This document shows, one piece after another, positions 25,763-34,789 of a stretch of DNA of 64,000 nucleotides; positions within the stretch are counted from its first letter, which is position 1; each line of letters starts with the position of its first letter. Source of the DNA: Bacteroidales bacterium. GTDB lineage: Bacteria > Bacteroidota > Bacteroidia > Bacteroidales > F082. A program made the position numbers and the translations under genes. Below the pieces are notes generated by a model. The model was given only the letters and a program-made list of their open reading frames with translations. It had not been told where the DNA came from and ran no database searches. The stretch is taken from the NCBI GenBank assembly GCA_024400455.1, contig JAKSMU010000001.1, forward strand, positions 248,001 through 312,000, in the 5' to 3' direction.

Positions 25763-26722
25763 ATGAAACGATTCGTGATTTTGGCTGCGGCCATTATGTT
25801 TTCAAGCTTGCTTTTTGCCCAGCAAGATACTTTGCCTGCACCGACTTCCTATAATGTCAACGGCGTGACTTTCAGAATGGTGAAAGTCGAAAAAGGTGAT
25901 TTCTGGATGGGGGCGCAACATCTTGATACTGCCGATTTCAATTACGACAGACTCTCGCAAAGTGATGAAATGCCGGTGCATAATGTTGTCATTAAAGAGG
26001 ACTATTATATCGGTCAAACCGAAGTGACGCAAAAACTTTGGAAGGCCGTGATGGGCAGCAATCCGAGCAAGAAAAGATGCTCGAAACGTCCTGTGGAAAA
26101 CGTGTCATATTACGATATTCAGGAGTTCCTGAAGATTTTGGACAGTCTGACGGGCATGAATTTCCGCCTTCCGACTGAAGCGGAGTGGGAGTATGCAGCG
26201 CGTGGCGGCAAAAATTCGCGCAATTATATTTTTAGTGGCAGTAAGGAGGCTGAGCGCGTGGCTTGGTTTACAGAAAATGCCCGCAAGACGAAGAAAGTTG
26301 GCAAACGAAGCCCCAATGAATTAGGCATTTACGATATGTCGGGCAATGTGTGGGAATGGTGCGATTCGCCCTATCGTTTTTATGATGCCAAACGCAATGC
26401 CAATTTAGGCCGCGATGGACAGATGTATTGCATCCGAGGCGGTGCCTGGCAGTTGCCGAAGACGGCTTGCCGCGTGACTTGGCGTGGCAAACGTATGCCC
26501 GATTCGGGCAATTCATTCGGCGGTTTCCGCTTGTGCCTCGATTCAAAGTATGTCAAGGAGGAAACACCAGAACTAGAAATGATTAAGGCCGCCGATGAAA
26601 CGCAGGAAGCCGTTGAACCGAAAATGTCGAAGAAAGAAAAACGCGAGACGAAAAGAGCAGCGCGTAAGGCTGCAAAGGAAGCAGAAGAAGCACAGGAAAA
26701 CACGGACGAAGGTAAGGAATGA
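25763..26722 (+). CDS. SUMF1/FGE-sulfatase-domain secreted protein
   Basis: A 319-residue exported protein (signal peptide MKRFVILAAAIMF to LLFAQ). The core, about residues 30-260, is the formylglycine-generating-enzyme-like domain: VEKGDFWMGA, the YYIGQTEVTQKLWKAVMG block, PVENVSYYDIQEFL, RLPTEAEWEYAARGG, NVWEWC and the closing GGFRLC. In Bacteroidota most such exported proteins are not sulfatase-activating enzymes; their relatives include structural T9SS-type proteins such as GldK/PorK. The C-terminal tail (about 50 residues) is a charged Lys/Glu/Ala helix. It overlaps the next gene by 4 bases (ATGA), so it is co-translated with the T9SS FG-GAP protein. Confidence 0.85.
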   Translation: MKRFVILAAAIMFSSLLFAQQDTLPAPTSYNVNGVTFRMVKVEKGDFWMGAQHLDTADFNYDRLSQSDEMPVHNVVIKEDYYIGQTEVTQKLWKAVMGSNPSKKRCSKRPVENVSYYDIQEFLKILDSLTGMNFRLPTEAEWEYAARGGKNSRNYIFSGSKEAERVAWFTENARKTKKVGKRSPNELGIYDMSGNVWEWCDSPYRFYDAKRNANLGRDGQMYCIRGGAWQLPKTACRVTWRGKRMPDSGNSFGGFRLCLDSKYVKEETPELEMIKAADETQEAVEPKMSKKEKRETKRAARKAAKEAEEAQENTDEGKE

Positions 26723-28881
26723 AATCCTTTTTCAAAATAGCGTTCTTCATTTTTGTCTTTTTGCCTTTGGTGACATTTGGGCAGCAGGTGCGTGTTGATG
26801 GCATAAAAGCTTTGTCGTTTCCATGGGTTGGTGGTTTGAATGCCTGTCAGTTTGGTTCTGTTGACCTTGATTTTGATGGCAAAAACGATTTAGTGGTTTT
26901 CGACCGCCAAGGCAACCGAATGTCATGTTTTGTAAATCGTGGTGGAATCGGTGAAATCCGTTATGAATTTGACAATCAGTATGCTAAGGCTTTCCCGAAA
27001 ATTGATGACTGGATGATTTTGGCAGATTATGATGGCGATGGCCGCAACGATATTTTCACCTATTCCAAGGGTTGGGCAGGGATTAAGGTTTTTAGGAATG
27101 TCTCCACCGACTCGTTGGCCTTTGAGTTGGTTAAATCGCCCTATTTGACTTCTCTGCAAGGTGCGGGCGAGGTGAACATTATGGCTACCTATGCCGATTA
27201 TCCAGCCATTGTCGATGTGGATGGCGATGGCGATTTGGACATTCTCACCTTCGGCGTTTTGGGCACTTTCATCGAAAAACACCAGAATCTTTCCGTGGAA
27301 AAATACGGCACTCGCGATTCCTTGATTTTTGAACGCAATGATTATTGTTGGGGAAGAGTGGCTGAAAGTGAGGAAGATAACAGAATGTATTTGGACACTT
27401 GCCTCTTCGGAAAAACGATAATGAAAGGACCTTTTCGTCATCGTGGGGCGACGGTTACGGTGCGCGATTTGAATGGTGACGGTCTTCTGGATATGCTCTT
27501 GGGTGATGTCGATTATCCGGGTTTGATTTACCTTCAGAATGGCGGCACTATGGATGCGGCTTTGATGACAAGTCAGGAAAGTCGCTTTCCATCACAACAG
27601 CCTGTAAATCTGTTTTCTATGTCGATGCCGTTTTTCATTGATGTCAATAATGATGGCTTTATGGATATGATCGTCTCGCCTTTCGACCCTAATCCTTTGT
27701 CGACTGAAGGACAAAACAGCATATGGCTATATTTGAATTTCGGAACGAATGAAAATCCTGATTTCCAGTTGTATACAAAGTCATTCTTGCAGGGTGAAAT
27801 GTTGGATTTCGGCACGGGTTCTTATCCTGTTTTTGCCGATATTGATGCTGATGGCTTGACCGATATGCTGGTCGGCACGATAGGCAACATCGATTCCACC
27901 TATTATATTTATGGTTCGTTGCAAACGCATCGCTTGGGGCAAATTGCTTTTTTCAAGAATGTGGGAACAACGAATAACCCTGTTTTCCAACTTTTTGATG
28001 ATGATTTCGGCAACTTGAAATCCATGAAAACGAACGGTTTGGTTCCTACTTTCGGCGATTTGAATAATGACGGAAAACCGGAAATGCTGGTCGGCACATC
28101 GGAAGGTAATATATTGTCTTTTAATGCTGATTTTCATTTGCATGACAATGATTTCCTGCATTATGAAAAGACTTGGTCAGCGCCTTGCCTTTATGATGTT
28201 GACGCTGACGGCATTTTGGATTTAGTGGTTGGTAATGCCAATGGAAAACTGACTTTGTATCAGGGATTTAACGAAGACGGAAATGTCGGTTTTGCTTTTG
28301 TTACCGATGAATGGGGCGGGGTGGATGTGCGCGATTATTCGGCTTCGTATTTCGGTTACAGCGTGCCGTCGTTTTTCAAAAGCGGAACAGAAACCTATCT
28401 TTCCGTCGGCTCGGAACAAGGAAAAATGTTTTTGTATAAGCTGAACAACAGTGGTTTGCCGTTTGAGGAAATTTCCGAAGAATGGCAGCGGTTTGTGCCT
28501 GATTTCGACAATCATTTCGGATTGCGTTGTGCTGCAGCATTGTCTGATTTGAATGATGATGGAAAATTGGAAATGATAGTCGGAAATTATGCTGGAGGCT
28601 TGCAGCTGTTCAATGCGGAAATCGTTGTGAATCAAAGCGTTGAGGAAATGCTAGAGGAAGTGCTGGTTTATCCGAATCCTGCGAAATCCGTTTTGACGAT
28701 TGTCGGAAGAGGAATTGACCAAATCAGGGCTTATGATGTTTTAGGTCGCTGCATGATACAAAAAAATGCCGATTCCGATGAAACGACAATTGAGGTAGAT
28801 GATTTGACTTCGGGGATTTATCTTTTGCAAATGAATTGCAATTCAGGCCAACAAAAATGCCTCAAATTCATCAAGGATTAA
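26719..28881 (+). CDS. FG-GAP/VCBS repeat protein with T9SS type A sorting domain
   Basis: A 720-residue secreted protein. After a signal peptide (to about residue 23) come many FG-GAP/VCBS repeats of the form D-x-D-G-D-x-D-L (for example VDLDFDGKNDLVV, DVDGDGDLDIL, DVNNDGFMDMI, DADGLTDMLVG), which build a calcium-binding beta-propeller. The last 80 residues are a type IX secretion sorting domain: VYPNPAKSVLTI, then AYDVLGR, then DLTSGIYLLQM and a Lys-rich end. It should therefore cross the outer membrane by T9SS and be released or anchored to A-LPS. The partner encoded upstream is the SUMF1-like protein. The function is not known; adhesion is typical of such proteins. Confidence 0.9.
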   Translation: MKSFFKIAFFIFVFLPLVTFGQQVRVDGIKALSFPWVGGLNACQFGSVDLDFDGKNDLVVFDRQGNRMSCFVNRGGIGEIRYEFDNQYAKAFPKIDDWMILADYDGDGRNDIFTYSKGWAGIKVFRNVSTDSLAFELVKSPYLTSLQGAGEVNIMATYADYPAIVDVDGDGDLDILTFGVLGTFIEKHQNLSVEKYGTRDSLIFERNDYCWGRVAESEEDNRMYLDTCLFGKTIMKGPFRHRGATVTVRDLNGDGLLDMLLGDVDYPGLIYLQNGGTMDAALMTSQESRFPSQQPVNLFSMSMPFFIDVNNDGFMDMIVSPFDPNPLSTEGQNSIWLYLNFGTNENPDFQLYTKSFLQGEMLDFGTGSYPVFADIDADGLTDMLVGTIGNIDSTYYIYGSLQTHRLGQIAFFKNVGTTNNPVFQLFDDDFGNLKSMKTNGLVPTFGDLNNDGKPEMLVGTSEGNILSFNADFHLHDNDFLHYEKTWSAPCLYDVDADGILDLVVGNANGKLTLYQGFNEDGNVGFAFVTDEWGGVDVRDYSASYFGYSVPSFFKSGTETYLSVGSEQGKMFLYKLNNSGLPFEEISEEWQRFVPDFDNHFGLRCAAALSDLNDDGKLEMIVGNYAGGLQLFNAEIVVNQSVEEMLEEVLVYPNPAKSVLTIVGRGIDQIRAYDVLGRCMIQKNADSDETTIEVDDLTSGIYLLQMNCNSGQQKCLKFIKD

Positions 28882-29302
28882 GCTTGATTTTCTTCTGTTT
28901 ATAATTGATGACGGCTTTGTGTCTCACTAACAGGTCGCCGCCGATGATGCCGTCGATTTTTGGCAAATGGACTTTTTCATACGATTCGTGGATGTTTTCC
29001 AAATCCAAGGCTACAGCATTGTAATGATGGATTTCCAAGTCGCCCAAATTCAATGTCTCAATGTCGAAAGTTGCGCTTTCCAATTCGTTGCCGCCCACGC
29101 CTGCCGTGATGCCTTCTTTTTTCTCAAATTGCGGATTGTCAATGAAATTGGCGATGTTTTTCGGGTCGAAAACGGAACGCGAAGCGCCTGTGTCAACGAG
29201 GAAGTTGGCTTCCTTACCATTGATTCGACCTTGAATCATGATATGGAAGCCATCTCCTTCGATATCGAGAATCTGTATCGGTATTTCGATGTAACGCCTC
29301 AT
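28871..29302 (-). CDS. Retropepsin-like aspartic protease family protein
   Basis: A 143-residue protein with one aspartic-protease lobe. FLVDTGASRSVFD holds the catalytic Asp in the DTGAS motif (about residues 37-41), and the later IDGIIGGDLL is the family's hydrophobic-Gly block. Single-lobe proteases of this type act as dimers. There is no signal peptide, so it is cytoplasmic. The gene ends inside the converging FG-GAP gene (11-base overlap) and starts 3 bases after the LOG-family gene stops, so these two are one transcript. The substrate is unknown. Confidence 0.82.
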   Translation of the reverse strand: MRRYIEIPIQILDIEGDGFHIMIQGRINGKEANFLVDTGASRSVFDPKNIANFIDNPQFEKKEGITAGVGGNELESATFDIETLNLGDLEIHHYNAVALDLENIHESYEKVHLPKIDGIIGGDLLVRHKAVINYKQKKIKLNP

Positions 29303-29305
29303 TTA

Positions 29306-30022
29306 TTAGAAGTTCGGTTTGAGGGCGTATTTCTCGTAGAATGCCTTGATGATGGCCACGGCTTCTTCCTTGGTGTCGACGAGGTGGAACATGTCGAAAT
29401 CCGATTCGTTGATCATCTTGTGTGAAAGCAGTCGGTCTCTCAGCCACTGAATCAGTCCGCCCCAATATTCTTTTCCGACGAGGACGACGGGAAAGTCGAC
29501 CATCTTATCGGTCTGGATTAAGGTCAAGGCCTCGAAAAGCTCATCCAAGGTGCCGAAGCCGCCAGGCATGGCGATGTAACCTTGTGCGTAGCGCATGAAC
29601 AGGGTCTTGCGGACGAAGAAATAGTTGAAAGCGATTTCCTTGTCAGGGTCGATGTAGATGTTGCCGTGGGGCTCGAAAGGCAGCCTGATGGTGAGGCCGA
29701 CGCTGGTGGCTTTGCCTTGGTTGGCGCCCTTGTTGGCAGCTTCCATGATGCCAGGACCGCCGCCGGTGATGATGCCGAAACCTAATTTGGTGAATTCCTC
29801 GGCGATTTCAGTGGCGAGTTTGTAGTAAGGGTCTTCTGGTTTTGTGCGTGCCGAACCGAAAATGGCCACGCAAGGACCGATGTTTGACAAACGGTCCATG
29901 CCTTCGACAAATTCTGACATGATTTTGAAAACCGACCATGAATCGTGGGTCTTTATGTCGTTCCAGGTTTTTTGCTGGAAACTTTTTTTGATTATTTCTT
30001 CCTCTCTTTTAGTGATAGCCAT
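29306..30022 (-). CDS. LOG family protein (TIGR00730 Rossmann fold)
   Basis: A 238-residue protein of the lysine-decarboxylase-like/LOG family. The two signature motifs are complete: GGGPGIMEAANKGA (about residue 84) and PGGFGTLDELFE (about residue 153). Characterised relatives are cytokinin-activating phosphoribohydrolases or nucleotide 5'-monophosphate nucleosidases that release the base from a nucleoside monophosphate. This one has an N-terminal extension of about 45 residues, as in the larger bacterial type. A promoter lies 25 bases upstream. Confidence 0.88.
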   Translation of the reverse strand: MAITKREEEIIKKSFQQKTWNDIKTHDSWSVFKIMSEFVEGMDRLSNIGPCVAIFGSARTKPEDPYYKLATEIAEEFTKLGFGIITGGGPGIMEAANKGANQGKATSVGLTIRLPFEPHGNIYIDPDKEIAFNYFFVRKTLFMRYAQGYIAMPGGFGTLDELFEALTLIQTDKMVDFPVVLVGKEYWGGLIQWLRDRLLSHKMINESDFDMFHLVDTKEEAVAIIKAFYEKYALKPNF

Positions 30023-30046
30023 GTTACAAATGATTTAATTGTGCTG

Positions 30047-30054
30047 CAAATTTA
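30047..30054 (-). promoter_or_regulatory. -7 promoter element for the LOG-family gene
   Basis: TAAATTTG on the minus strand, fitting TAnnTTTG, 24 bases before the ATG at 30022. Confidence 0.55.
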
Positions 30055-30096
30055 GAAAAAAAAGCACAATTCTGAGTGCCGTTTGTAAAAATGTGG

Positions 30097-30104
30097 TACT
30101 TTTG
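30097..30104 (+). promoter_or_regulatory. -7 promoter element for tRNA-Gly
   Basis: TACTTTTG, fitting TAnnTTTG, ending 9 bases before the mature tRNA 5' end. Confidence 0.7.
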
Positions 30105-30113
30105 CAGCGTAAT

Positions 30114-30186
30114 GCGAATGTAGTTCAGTTGGTAGAACATCAGCTTCCCAAGCTGAGGGTCGCGGGTTCGAGCCCCGTTATTCGCT
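30114..30186 (+). tRNA. tRNA-Gly with anticodon CCC
   Basis: A full cloverleaf can be drawn: acceptor GCGAATG with TATTCGC (one G-T pair), D arm GTTC/GAAC, anticodon stem TCAGC/GCTGA with loop TTCCCAA (anticodon CCC, reading GGG), T arm GCGGG/CCCGT with loop TTCGAGC, discriminator T. CCA is not encoded. It has its own promoter and is followed by a terminator hairpin. Confidence 0.95.
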
Positions 30187-30215
30187 CTTTCATGGGACTT
30201 GATTTTTCAAGGGGG

Positions 30216-30242
30216 ATGCGGCTGAAAGGCCGCATTTTTTTA
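30216..30242 (+). terminator. Terminator after tRNA-Gly
   Basis: ATGCGGC pairs with GCCGCAT around TGAAAG and is followed by seven T. Confidence 0.88.
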
Positions 30243-30264
30243 TCTCAATTTCGATTTTTTCAAT

Positions 30265-30272
30265 TACCTTTG
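30265..30272 (+). promoter_or_regulatory. -7 promoter element for the thioredoxin-like gene
   Basis: TACCTTTG, fitting TAnnTTTG, 34 bases before the ATG at 30307. Confidence 0.68.
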
Positions 30273-30306
30273 CAAATCTAAATCCAAATTACAATAACAT
30301 TGCCGT

Positions 30307-31170
30307 ATGGAAGGTCGTGCAAAAAGCAAAATATTTGTTTTCAGTGTGTTAGCATTGTTTGCTATGTGCTGCCTTTTGCCGAAATTGTCCTTTTCGCAAG
30401 AGAAAAACCTGCCGCAAGTCGATGTCTTTTTTCAGGATTACGATTTCAATGACACGTCTTTGATGCATGCAGAAGCGTTTACTCGAAAATTGGCAGAATA
30501 TGTCTATCAGTTTTATGAAAATGAGGATTTTGGAAATCAGGAAACGGCTTACATTGTCGGTTTGTCGCCCTTGTTCGAGAAGGCCAAATGCAATATGCGG
30601 TTGTATGAGTTTATCTTGGATTTCATGCTGAATGGCTTTGAAAATCTGGAACTTGCATCAGTCACCGATTATCTGCTGAATTTCCCGGCTTTGAATGAAA
30701 ACGAGATTTCGGCTGAGCAAGGCGAGCGTTTGGAACGCATTGCGGAACCTTATCAAAAGGTGAAGGTAGGCGCCTTGACGCCTGATATCGAGGGGATTAA
30801 TTCGGAAGGTGAACCTTATCATTTGTATGATTCTCAAACAAAATATACCCTCGTGGTGTTTTGGGCTACGGGCTGCGAGCATTGCCACGATTTCCTGAAA
30901 CATGTGCGTAAGAAACTCGATTTGAAAAAAGAATATGATCTGGTTACTTTCGCTATTGCAGAAGATGAAGCGGACTGGCGCGATAATTTGAAAGAAATGC
31001 ATATCACGGGACAACATTTCTTTGATGAACAGCGTTGGGGTGGCAAGGCTTTTGAGGATTACCATGTCACCCAAGCCCCGACTGCTTTTCTGATTGATGA
31101 AAACAAAATCATCGTGGCGAAGGTCTATGACTGGAAGGAACTGAAAAATGAGATTAAAAATTTGAAATGA
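30307..31170 (+). CDS. Exported thioredoxin-like (TlpA-type) protein
   Basis: A 287-residue protein with a signal sequence (MEGRAKSKIFVFSV to about residue 30). The N-terminal half is helical and of unknown function (DUF5106/DUF4369-like layouts occur in such proteins). The C-terminal half, from about residue 155, is a thioredoxin fold: PDIEGINSEGEPYHLYD, then VVFWATGCEHCHDFLKHV with the redox CEHC motif, and the cis-Pro segment TQAPTAFLIDE. It should act on thiols or disulfides in the periplasm. It overlaps the GH3/serine-hydrolase gene by 4 bases. Confidence 0.85.
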   Translation: MEGRAKSKIFVFSVLALFAMCCLLPKLSFSQEKNLPQVDVFFQDYDFNDTSLMHAEAFTRKLAEYVYQFYENEDFGNQETAYIVGLSPLFEKAKCNMRLYEFILDFMLNGFENLELASVTDYLLNFPALNENEISAEQGERLERIAEPYQKVKVGALTPDIEGINSEGEPYHLYDSQTKYTLVVFWATGCEHCHDFLKHVRKKLDLKKEYDLVTFAIAEDEADWRDNLKEMHITGQHFFDEQRWGGKAFEDYHVTQAPTAFLIDENKIIVAKVYDWKELKNEIKNLK

Positions 31171-34127
31171 ATATGAAAATAAAGTGCTATTTGTCAATTT
31201 GTTTGGCAGGATTGCTGTCGATGGCCGGCAGCGTTTTCGGACAGAATGCCGAGACCCATTGGGTGGATTCGGTTTACAACAGTTTGACCCTCGAACAACG
31301 TGTCGGTCAGTTGATTTGCATGCGCGCCAATCAGGCGGATAAACCTTATTCGGAGAATGTTGCCAAATACATTCAGCAATATAACATCGGCGGCGTGTGC
31401 TTTTTCCGTTACGACGGTGAAAAGCAAGTCGACCAGGCTAACAAATGGCAAGCCATCGCTCAAACTCCGCTGATGGTCTCCATCGATGCGGAATGGGGCT
31501 TGGCCATGCGTGTGAAGAATACAATCAACTATCCTTACCAAATGACGCTTGGTGCCATTTCGGATAATGATTTGATCTATCAGATGGGACAGCAGGTCGC
31601 CGAACAATGCCAGCGTATGGGAGTTCATGTCAATTTCGCGCCAGTGGTGGATGTCAATTCCAATCCGGCCAACCCGATTATCGGGATGCGCAGTTTCGGT
31701 GAAGACCCGCAGAAAGTAGGGGAGAAAGGGGTGGCTTATGCACTTGGAATGCAGTCGAAAGGCATGATTACCACTATGAAGCATTTCCCGGGCCACGGCA
31801 ATACCGCCACCGATTCGCATATGACTTTGCCTACCGTGACGCGTACCTTGGATGAAGTGCAAAACATCGAATTAGCTCCTTTCAGATACATGATTGAGCA
31901 TGGCGTGAATGGCGCTATGGTCGGCCATCTTTATTTTCCTGCCATTGAGAAGGTTAAGAACACTTCTTCGTCATTGTCTTATGGTGTCGTTACGGAGTTG
32001 CTGAAAAAGGAAATGGGTTTCAAGGGCTTGATTTTTACTGATGGCCTCGACATGAAGGGCGTTTCAGAAACCATTCAATCTAAAGATGTGCCTTACGAGG
32101 CTTTCATGGCTGGCAATGATGTCCTGATTTTGCCCGTCGATGTGCCGTATGCCATCAAATCCATCAAGACGGCGGCTGAGAAAGACCCGACAATAATGGC
32201 ACGAGTGGAGGAAAGCTGCAAAAAAATCCTCACCTATAAATATCGTGCAGGCCTCAATCATTACAAACCTTCGCCTACTGCATTTCTGTTTTCTGATTTG
32301 AAGCGGCAGGAATACAAAGACTTGCGTCAGACGCTTTTCGATAATGCCGTCACGATGCTGAGAAACGAGGATGTCTTTCCGCTTTCAAAAAGCAAAAAGA
32401 TTGCCGTGGTGACTATCGGCAACACGAAAAACGATGTGAACAATGGATTGCTCGACAATGGCTATAAGACAACATCATTTGTATGCACGAAAGATGAAAT
32501 TTCCGCTAAATCTGCCGCTTGGCTTAAACAGCTTGAAACATACGATTTGGTTGTCGTCGACATTGAAAAGACCACGATGTTTGCTGCTTCAAATTACGGC
32601 ATCAATGATGCAACGGTCAACTTCTTCAACCATCTTGTCGCTCAGAATGATGTGGTGCTCAATTTGTTTGCTTGTCCATACGCTTTGGATATGTTCCGTG
32701 TAAACAATAGCGTGAAGGGCATTTTGGTTGGTTACGAAGATGAAGTACCAGCCGTGAATACAGTGGTAGCTGTCATGTCGGGATTGCAGGATGCCAAAGG
32801 CACTTTGCCGGTTTCAACTACAAAATTTGCCTGTGGCGATGGTATAGTCCCTGCCGGACAACCAGCCAAGAAAACCTACGTTCCCGTTCTGAACAAGCCG
32901 TCTGTTGAACCGGAAAATTCGATTCCAAAGACCTTGAAAGCTCCCACTTCAGTGAAAATATCCAAGGAATACGAACAACGCCTTGACCAGGTTGCCAAAT
33001 CGGGCATAACTCAAGGCGCTTATCCGGGGTGTCAAATCGTGGCCATGAAGGATGGCGATGTCATTTATGACAAGTGTTTCGGCACTTTTACATATGATGG
33101 CAGTCACAAAGTGCAACCGTATGATATTTATGACATTGCATCGTGTACGAAGGTCTTTGCCGCGACCTTGGCGATGATGAAACTCTACGAAGATGGCCTC
33201 GTGGATTTGAACAAGACTTTGGCCGATTATTTTCCTTATCTGAAAGGTTCCAATAAGGCTAATTTGAAAATCATAGAACTGATGACGCATCAGGCTGGAT
33301 TGAAGGCGTGGGTGCCGTTCTATAAGTCTACAATTGATAAAAACGGACCGTTGCCCGAGTTCTATTCCACTCATATTGATGATAATCACACTGTTCGTGT
33401 AGCGGAGAATCTTTATCTTGTCAACGACTACGATGAAAAGATCTTCGATTCAGTCATGAATACCAGTTTGGGCAGTAAGAAATACCTTTATAGCGATATG
33501 GGGTTCTATTATATCCCAAGAATCGTGAAACAGGTGACCAACCAGACTATTGAAGAATACTTAAATGAAAAATTCTATGGTCCGATGGGCCTCACTCATA
33601 TCGGTTACAAGCCTTTGAACCGTTTTTCGCGCGAGCAGATTGCTCCGACTGAAAACGATACTATTTTCCGTAAACAGTTGATTTGTGGCGATGTGCACGA
33701 CCAAGTGGCAGCTATGTTTGGCGGAGTTTCGGGGCATGCCGGACTGTTTTCCAATGCCCGCGATATGGCAGCCATTATGCAAATGCTCATCGATGATGGT
33801 TTTTATCATGGAAAACAATACTTGAAACCATCCACGATTAAGTATTTTACAACAGCACCATATACAGCTAATGACAATCGCCGCGGCATTGGTTTCGACA
33901 AACTGCCTTTGGGAAAGAAGGGCAGTGCAACGGCATCGAAATCAGCATCAATGGCAAGTTTCGGACACACGGGTTTCACGGGCACTTTCGCCTGGGCTGA
34001 CCCTGAAAACGATTTGATTATTGTCTTTTTGTCGAACCGAGTCTGTCCTAATGCTGAACCGAACAAACTGGTGAAAACAGGTATCCGCACCCAGTTGCAC
34101 GACATTCTGTATGAGGCTGTGAAATAA
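31167..34127 (+). CDS. GH3 beta-N-acetylglucosaminidase fused to a serine hydrolase (beta-lactamase-like)
   Basis: A 986-residue exported protein with two enzymes. Residues about 30-370 are a glycoside hydrolase family 3 barrel of the NagZ kind: KHFPGHGNTATDSH (near 204), with the His/Asp pair used by NagZ-type enzymes, and FTDGLDMKGVS (near 290) with the nucleophile Asp. A middle GH3 C-terminal-like domain follows. From about residue 600 comes a penicillin-binding/beta-lactamase class C fold: SCTK (near 658), the YSD motif, and HTGFTG near the end in place of KTG. The layout is common in Bacteroidota and is linked to peptidoglycan breakdown or recycling: the first part would cut GlcNAc-MurNAc, the second an amide or ester. 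The signal peptide ends near GSVFGQ. Confidence 0.9.
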   Translation: MNMKIKCYLSICLAGLLSMAGSVFGQNAETHWVDSVYNSLTLEQRVGQLICMRANQADKPYSENVAKYIQQYNIGGVCFFRYDGEKQVDQANKWQAIAQTPLMVSIDAEWGLAMRVKNTINYPYQMTLGAISDNDLIYQMGQQVAEQCQRMGVHVNFAPVVDVNSNPANPIIGMRSFGEDPQKVGEKGVAYALGMQSKGMITTMKHFPGHGNTATDSHMTLPTVTRTLDEVQNIELAPFRYMIEHGVNGAMVGHLYFPAIEKVKNTSSSLSYGVVTELLKKEMGFKGLIFTDGLDMKGVSETIQSKDVPYEAFMAGNDVLILPVDVPYAIKSIKTAAEKDPTIMARVEESCKKILTYKYRAGLNHYKPSPTAFLFSDLKRQEYKDLRQTLFDNAVTMLRNEDVFPLSKSKKIAVVTIGNTKNDVNNGLLDNGYKTTSFVCTKDEISAKSAAWLKQLETYDLVVVDIEKTTMFAASNYGINDATVNFFNHLVAQNDVVLNLFACPYALDMFRVNNSVKGILVGYEDEVPAVNTVVAVMSGLQDAKGTLPVSTTKFACGDGIVPAGQPAKKTYVPVLNKPSVEPENSIPKTLKAPTSVKISKEYEQRLDQVAKSGITQGAYPGCQIVAMKDGDVIYDKCFGTFTYDGSHKVQPYDIYDIASCTKVFAATLAMMKLYEDGLVDLNKTLADYFPYLKGSNKANLKIIELMTHQAGLKAWVPFYKSTIDKNGPLPEFYSTHIDDNHTVRVAENLYLVNDYDEKIFDSVMNTSLGSKKYLYSDMGFYYIPRIVKQVTNQTIEEYLNEKFYGPMGLTHIGYKPLNRFSREQIAPTENDTIFRKQLICGDVHDQVAAMFGGVSGHAGLFSNARDMAAIMQMLIDDGFYHGKQYLKPSTIKYFTTAPYTANDNRRGIGFDKLPLGKKGSATASKSASMASFGHTGFTGTFAWADPENDLIIVFLSNRVCPNAEPNKLVKTGIRTQLHDILYEAVK

Positions 34128-34718
34128 TCAGTTGTCTTCTGCATTCACCGGGAAACGTTGCCACATTTCGTAGTCTTTTCCCAATTGGCTGACATAGTCG
34201 CTCCACATCTTATCGGTAGGTGTGGCAAGCAGTTCTTCTGTGCTAACTTGGCTCACTAACCACGAATTGCGTACCAGTTCGCCAACCAATTGCCCTGATT
34301 CCCAGCCCGAATAGCCGAGGAAGAAACGCACATTGTCCTCATTGGCTATGCCCGTGGCAATCAGCGTGTCGAGAACTTTGTTGTCGCCGCCCCAATAAAG
34401 ACCGTCCATGATTTCACAGGATTCGGGAATGAGGTCGCCCAAGGTGTGCATGAAAAAAATCTGGTCGTCGGCAACAGGACCGCCCAAATAGACGGGAGCA
34501 TCGAAGTCTGGAAAATCGTCAACAATCTGATTGACGCTTACATCCAGTTTCTTGTTGACGATGATGCCGAAAGTGCCGTCGGCTTCGCTGTGGTCGACAA
34601 GCAAGACAACGGAACGGCCAAAGTGGAAGTCGTTCATCAGAGGCTCCGAAATCAGGATGTCGCCTTGTTTCGGGTCTAAGGAATTGCTGCGTATCTGAAA
34701 GCGCTTGTCGAGTTTCAT
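34128..34718 (-). CDS. YqgE/AlgH family protein
   Basis: A 196-residue protein of the AlgH (UPF0301) family. QGDILISEPLMNDFHFGRSVVLLVDH at the start, then GIIVNKKL, PVYLGGPV and the RFFLGYSGWESGQL block are all family signatures. The biochemical role is not settled; in Pseudomonas alginate regulation has been reported. The start codon lies only 4 bases after the promoter box, so the transcript would begin at or just before the ATG (a leaderless mRNA). It is convergent with the GH3 fusion gene, which stops next to it. Confidence 0.93.
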   Translation of the reverse strand: MKLDKRFQIRSNSLDPKQGDILISEPLMNDFHFGRSVVLLVDHSEADGTFGIIVNKKLDVSVNQIVDDFPDFDAPVYLGGPVADDQIFFMHTLGDLIPESCEIMDGLYWGGDNKVLDTLIATGIANEDNVRFFLGYSGWESGQLVGELVRNSWLVSQVSTEELLATPTDKMWSDYVSQLGKDYEMWQRFPVNAEDN

Positions 34719-34722
34719 GCCG

Positions 34723-34730
34723 CAAAGATA
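34723..34730 (-). promoter_or_regulatory. -7 promoter element for the AlgH gene, leaderless geometry
   Basis: TATCTTTG on the minus strand, fitting TAnnTTTG, with only GCCG between it and the ATG. The expected start of transcription falls at 34718-34719. Confidence 0.65.
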
Positions 34731-34763
34731 TGCTTTTTTGTTTGCTGGATGCGAAATGATTAC

Positions 34764-34771
34764 TATTTTTG
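34764..34771 (+). promoter_or_regulatory. -7 promoter element for the murL-murD2-like operon
   Basis: TATTTTTG, fitting TAnnTTTG. A TTG inside the box opens the longest frame, so the true start must be later (TTG at 34790). Confidence 0.68.
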
Positions 34772-34789
34772 CAAATTAAAAGCATTATT

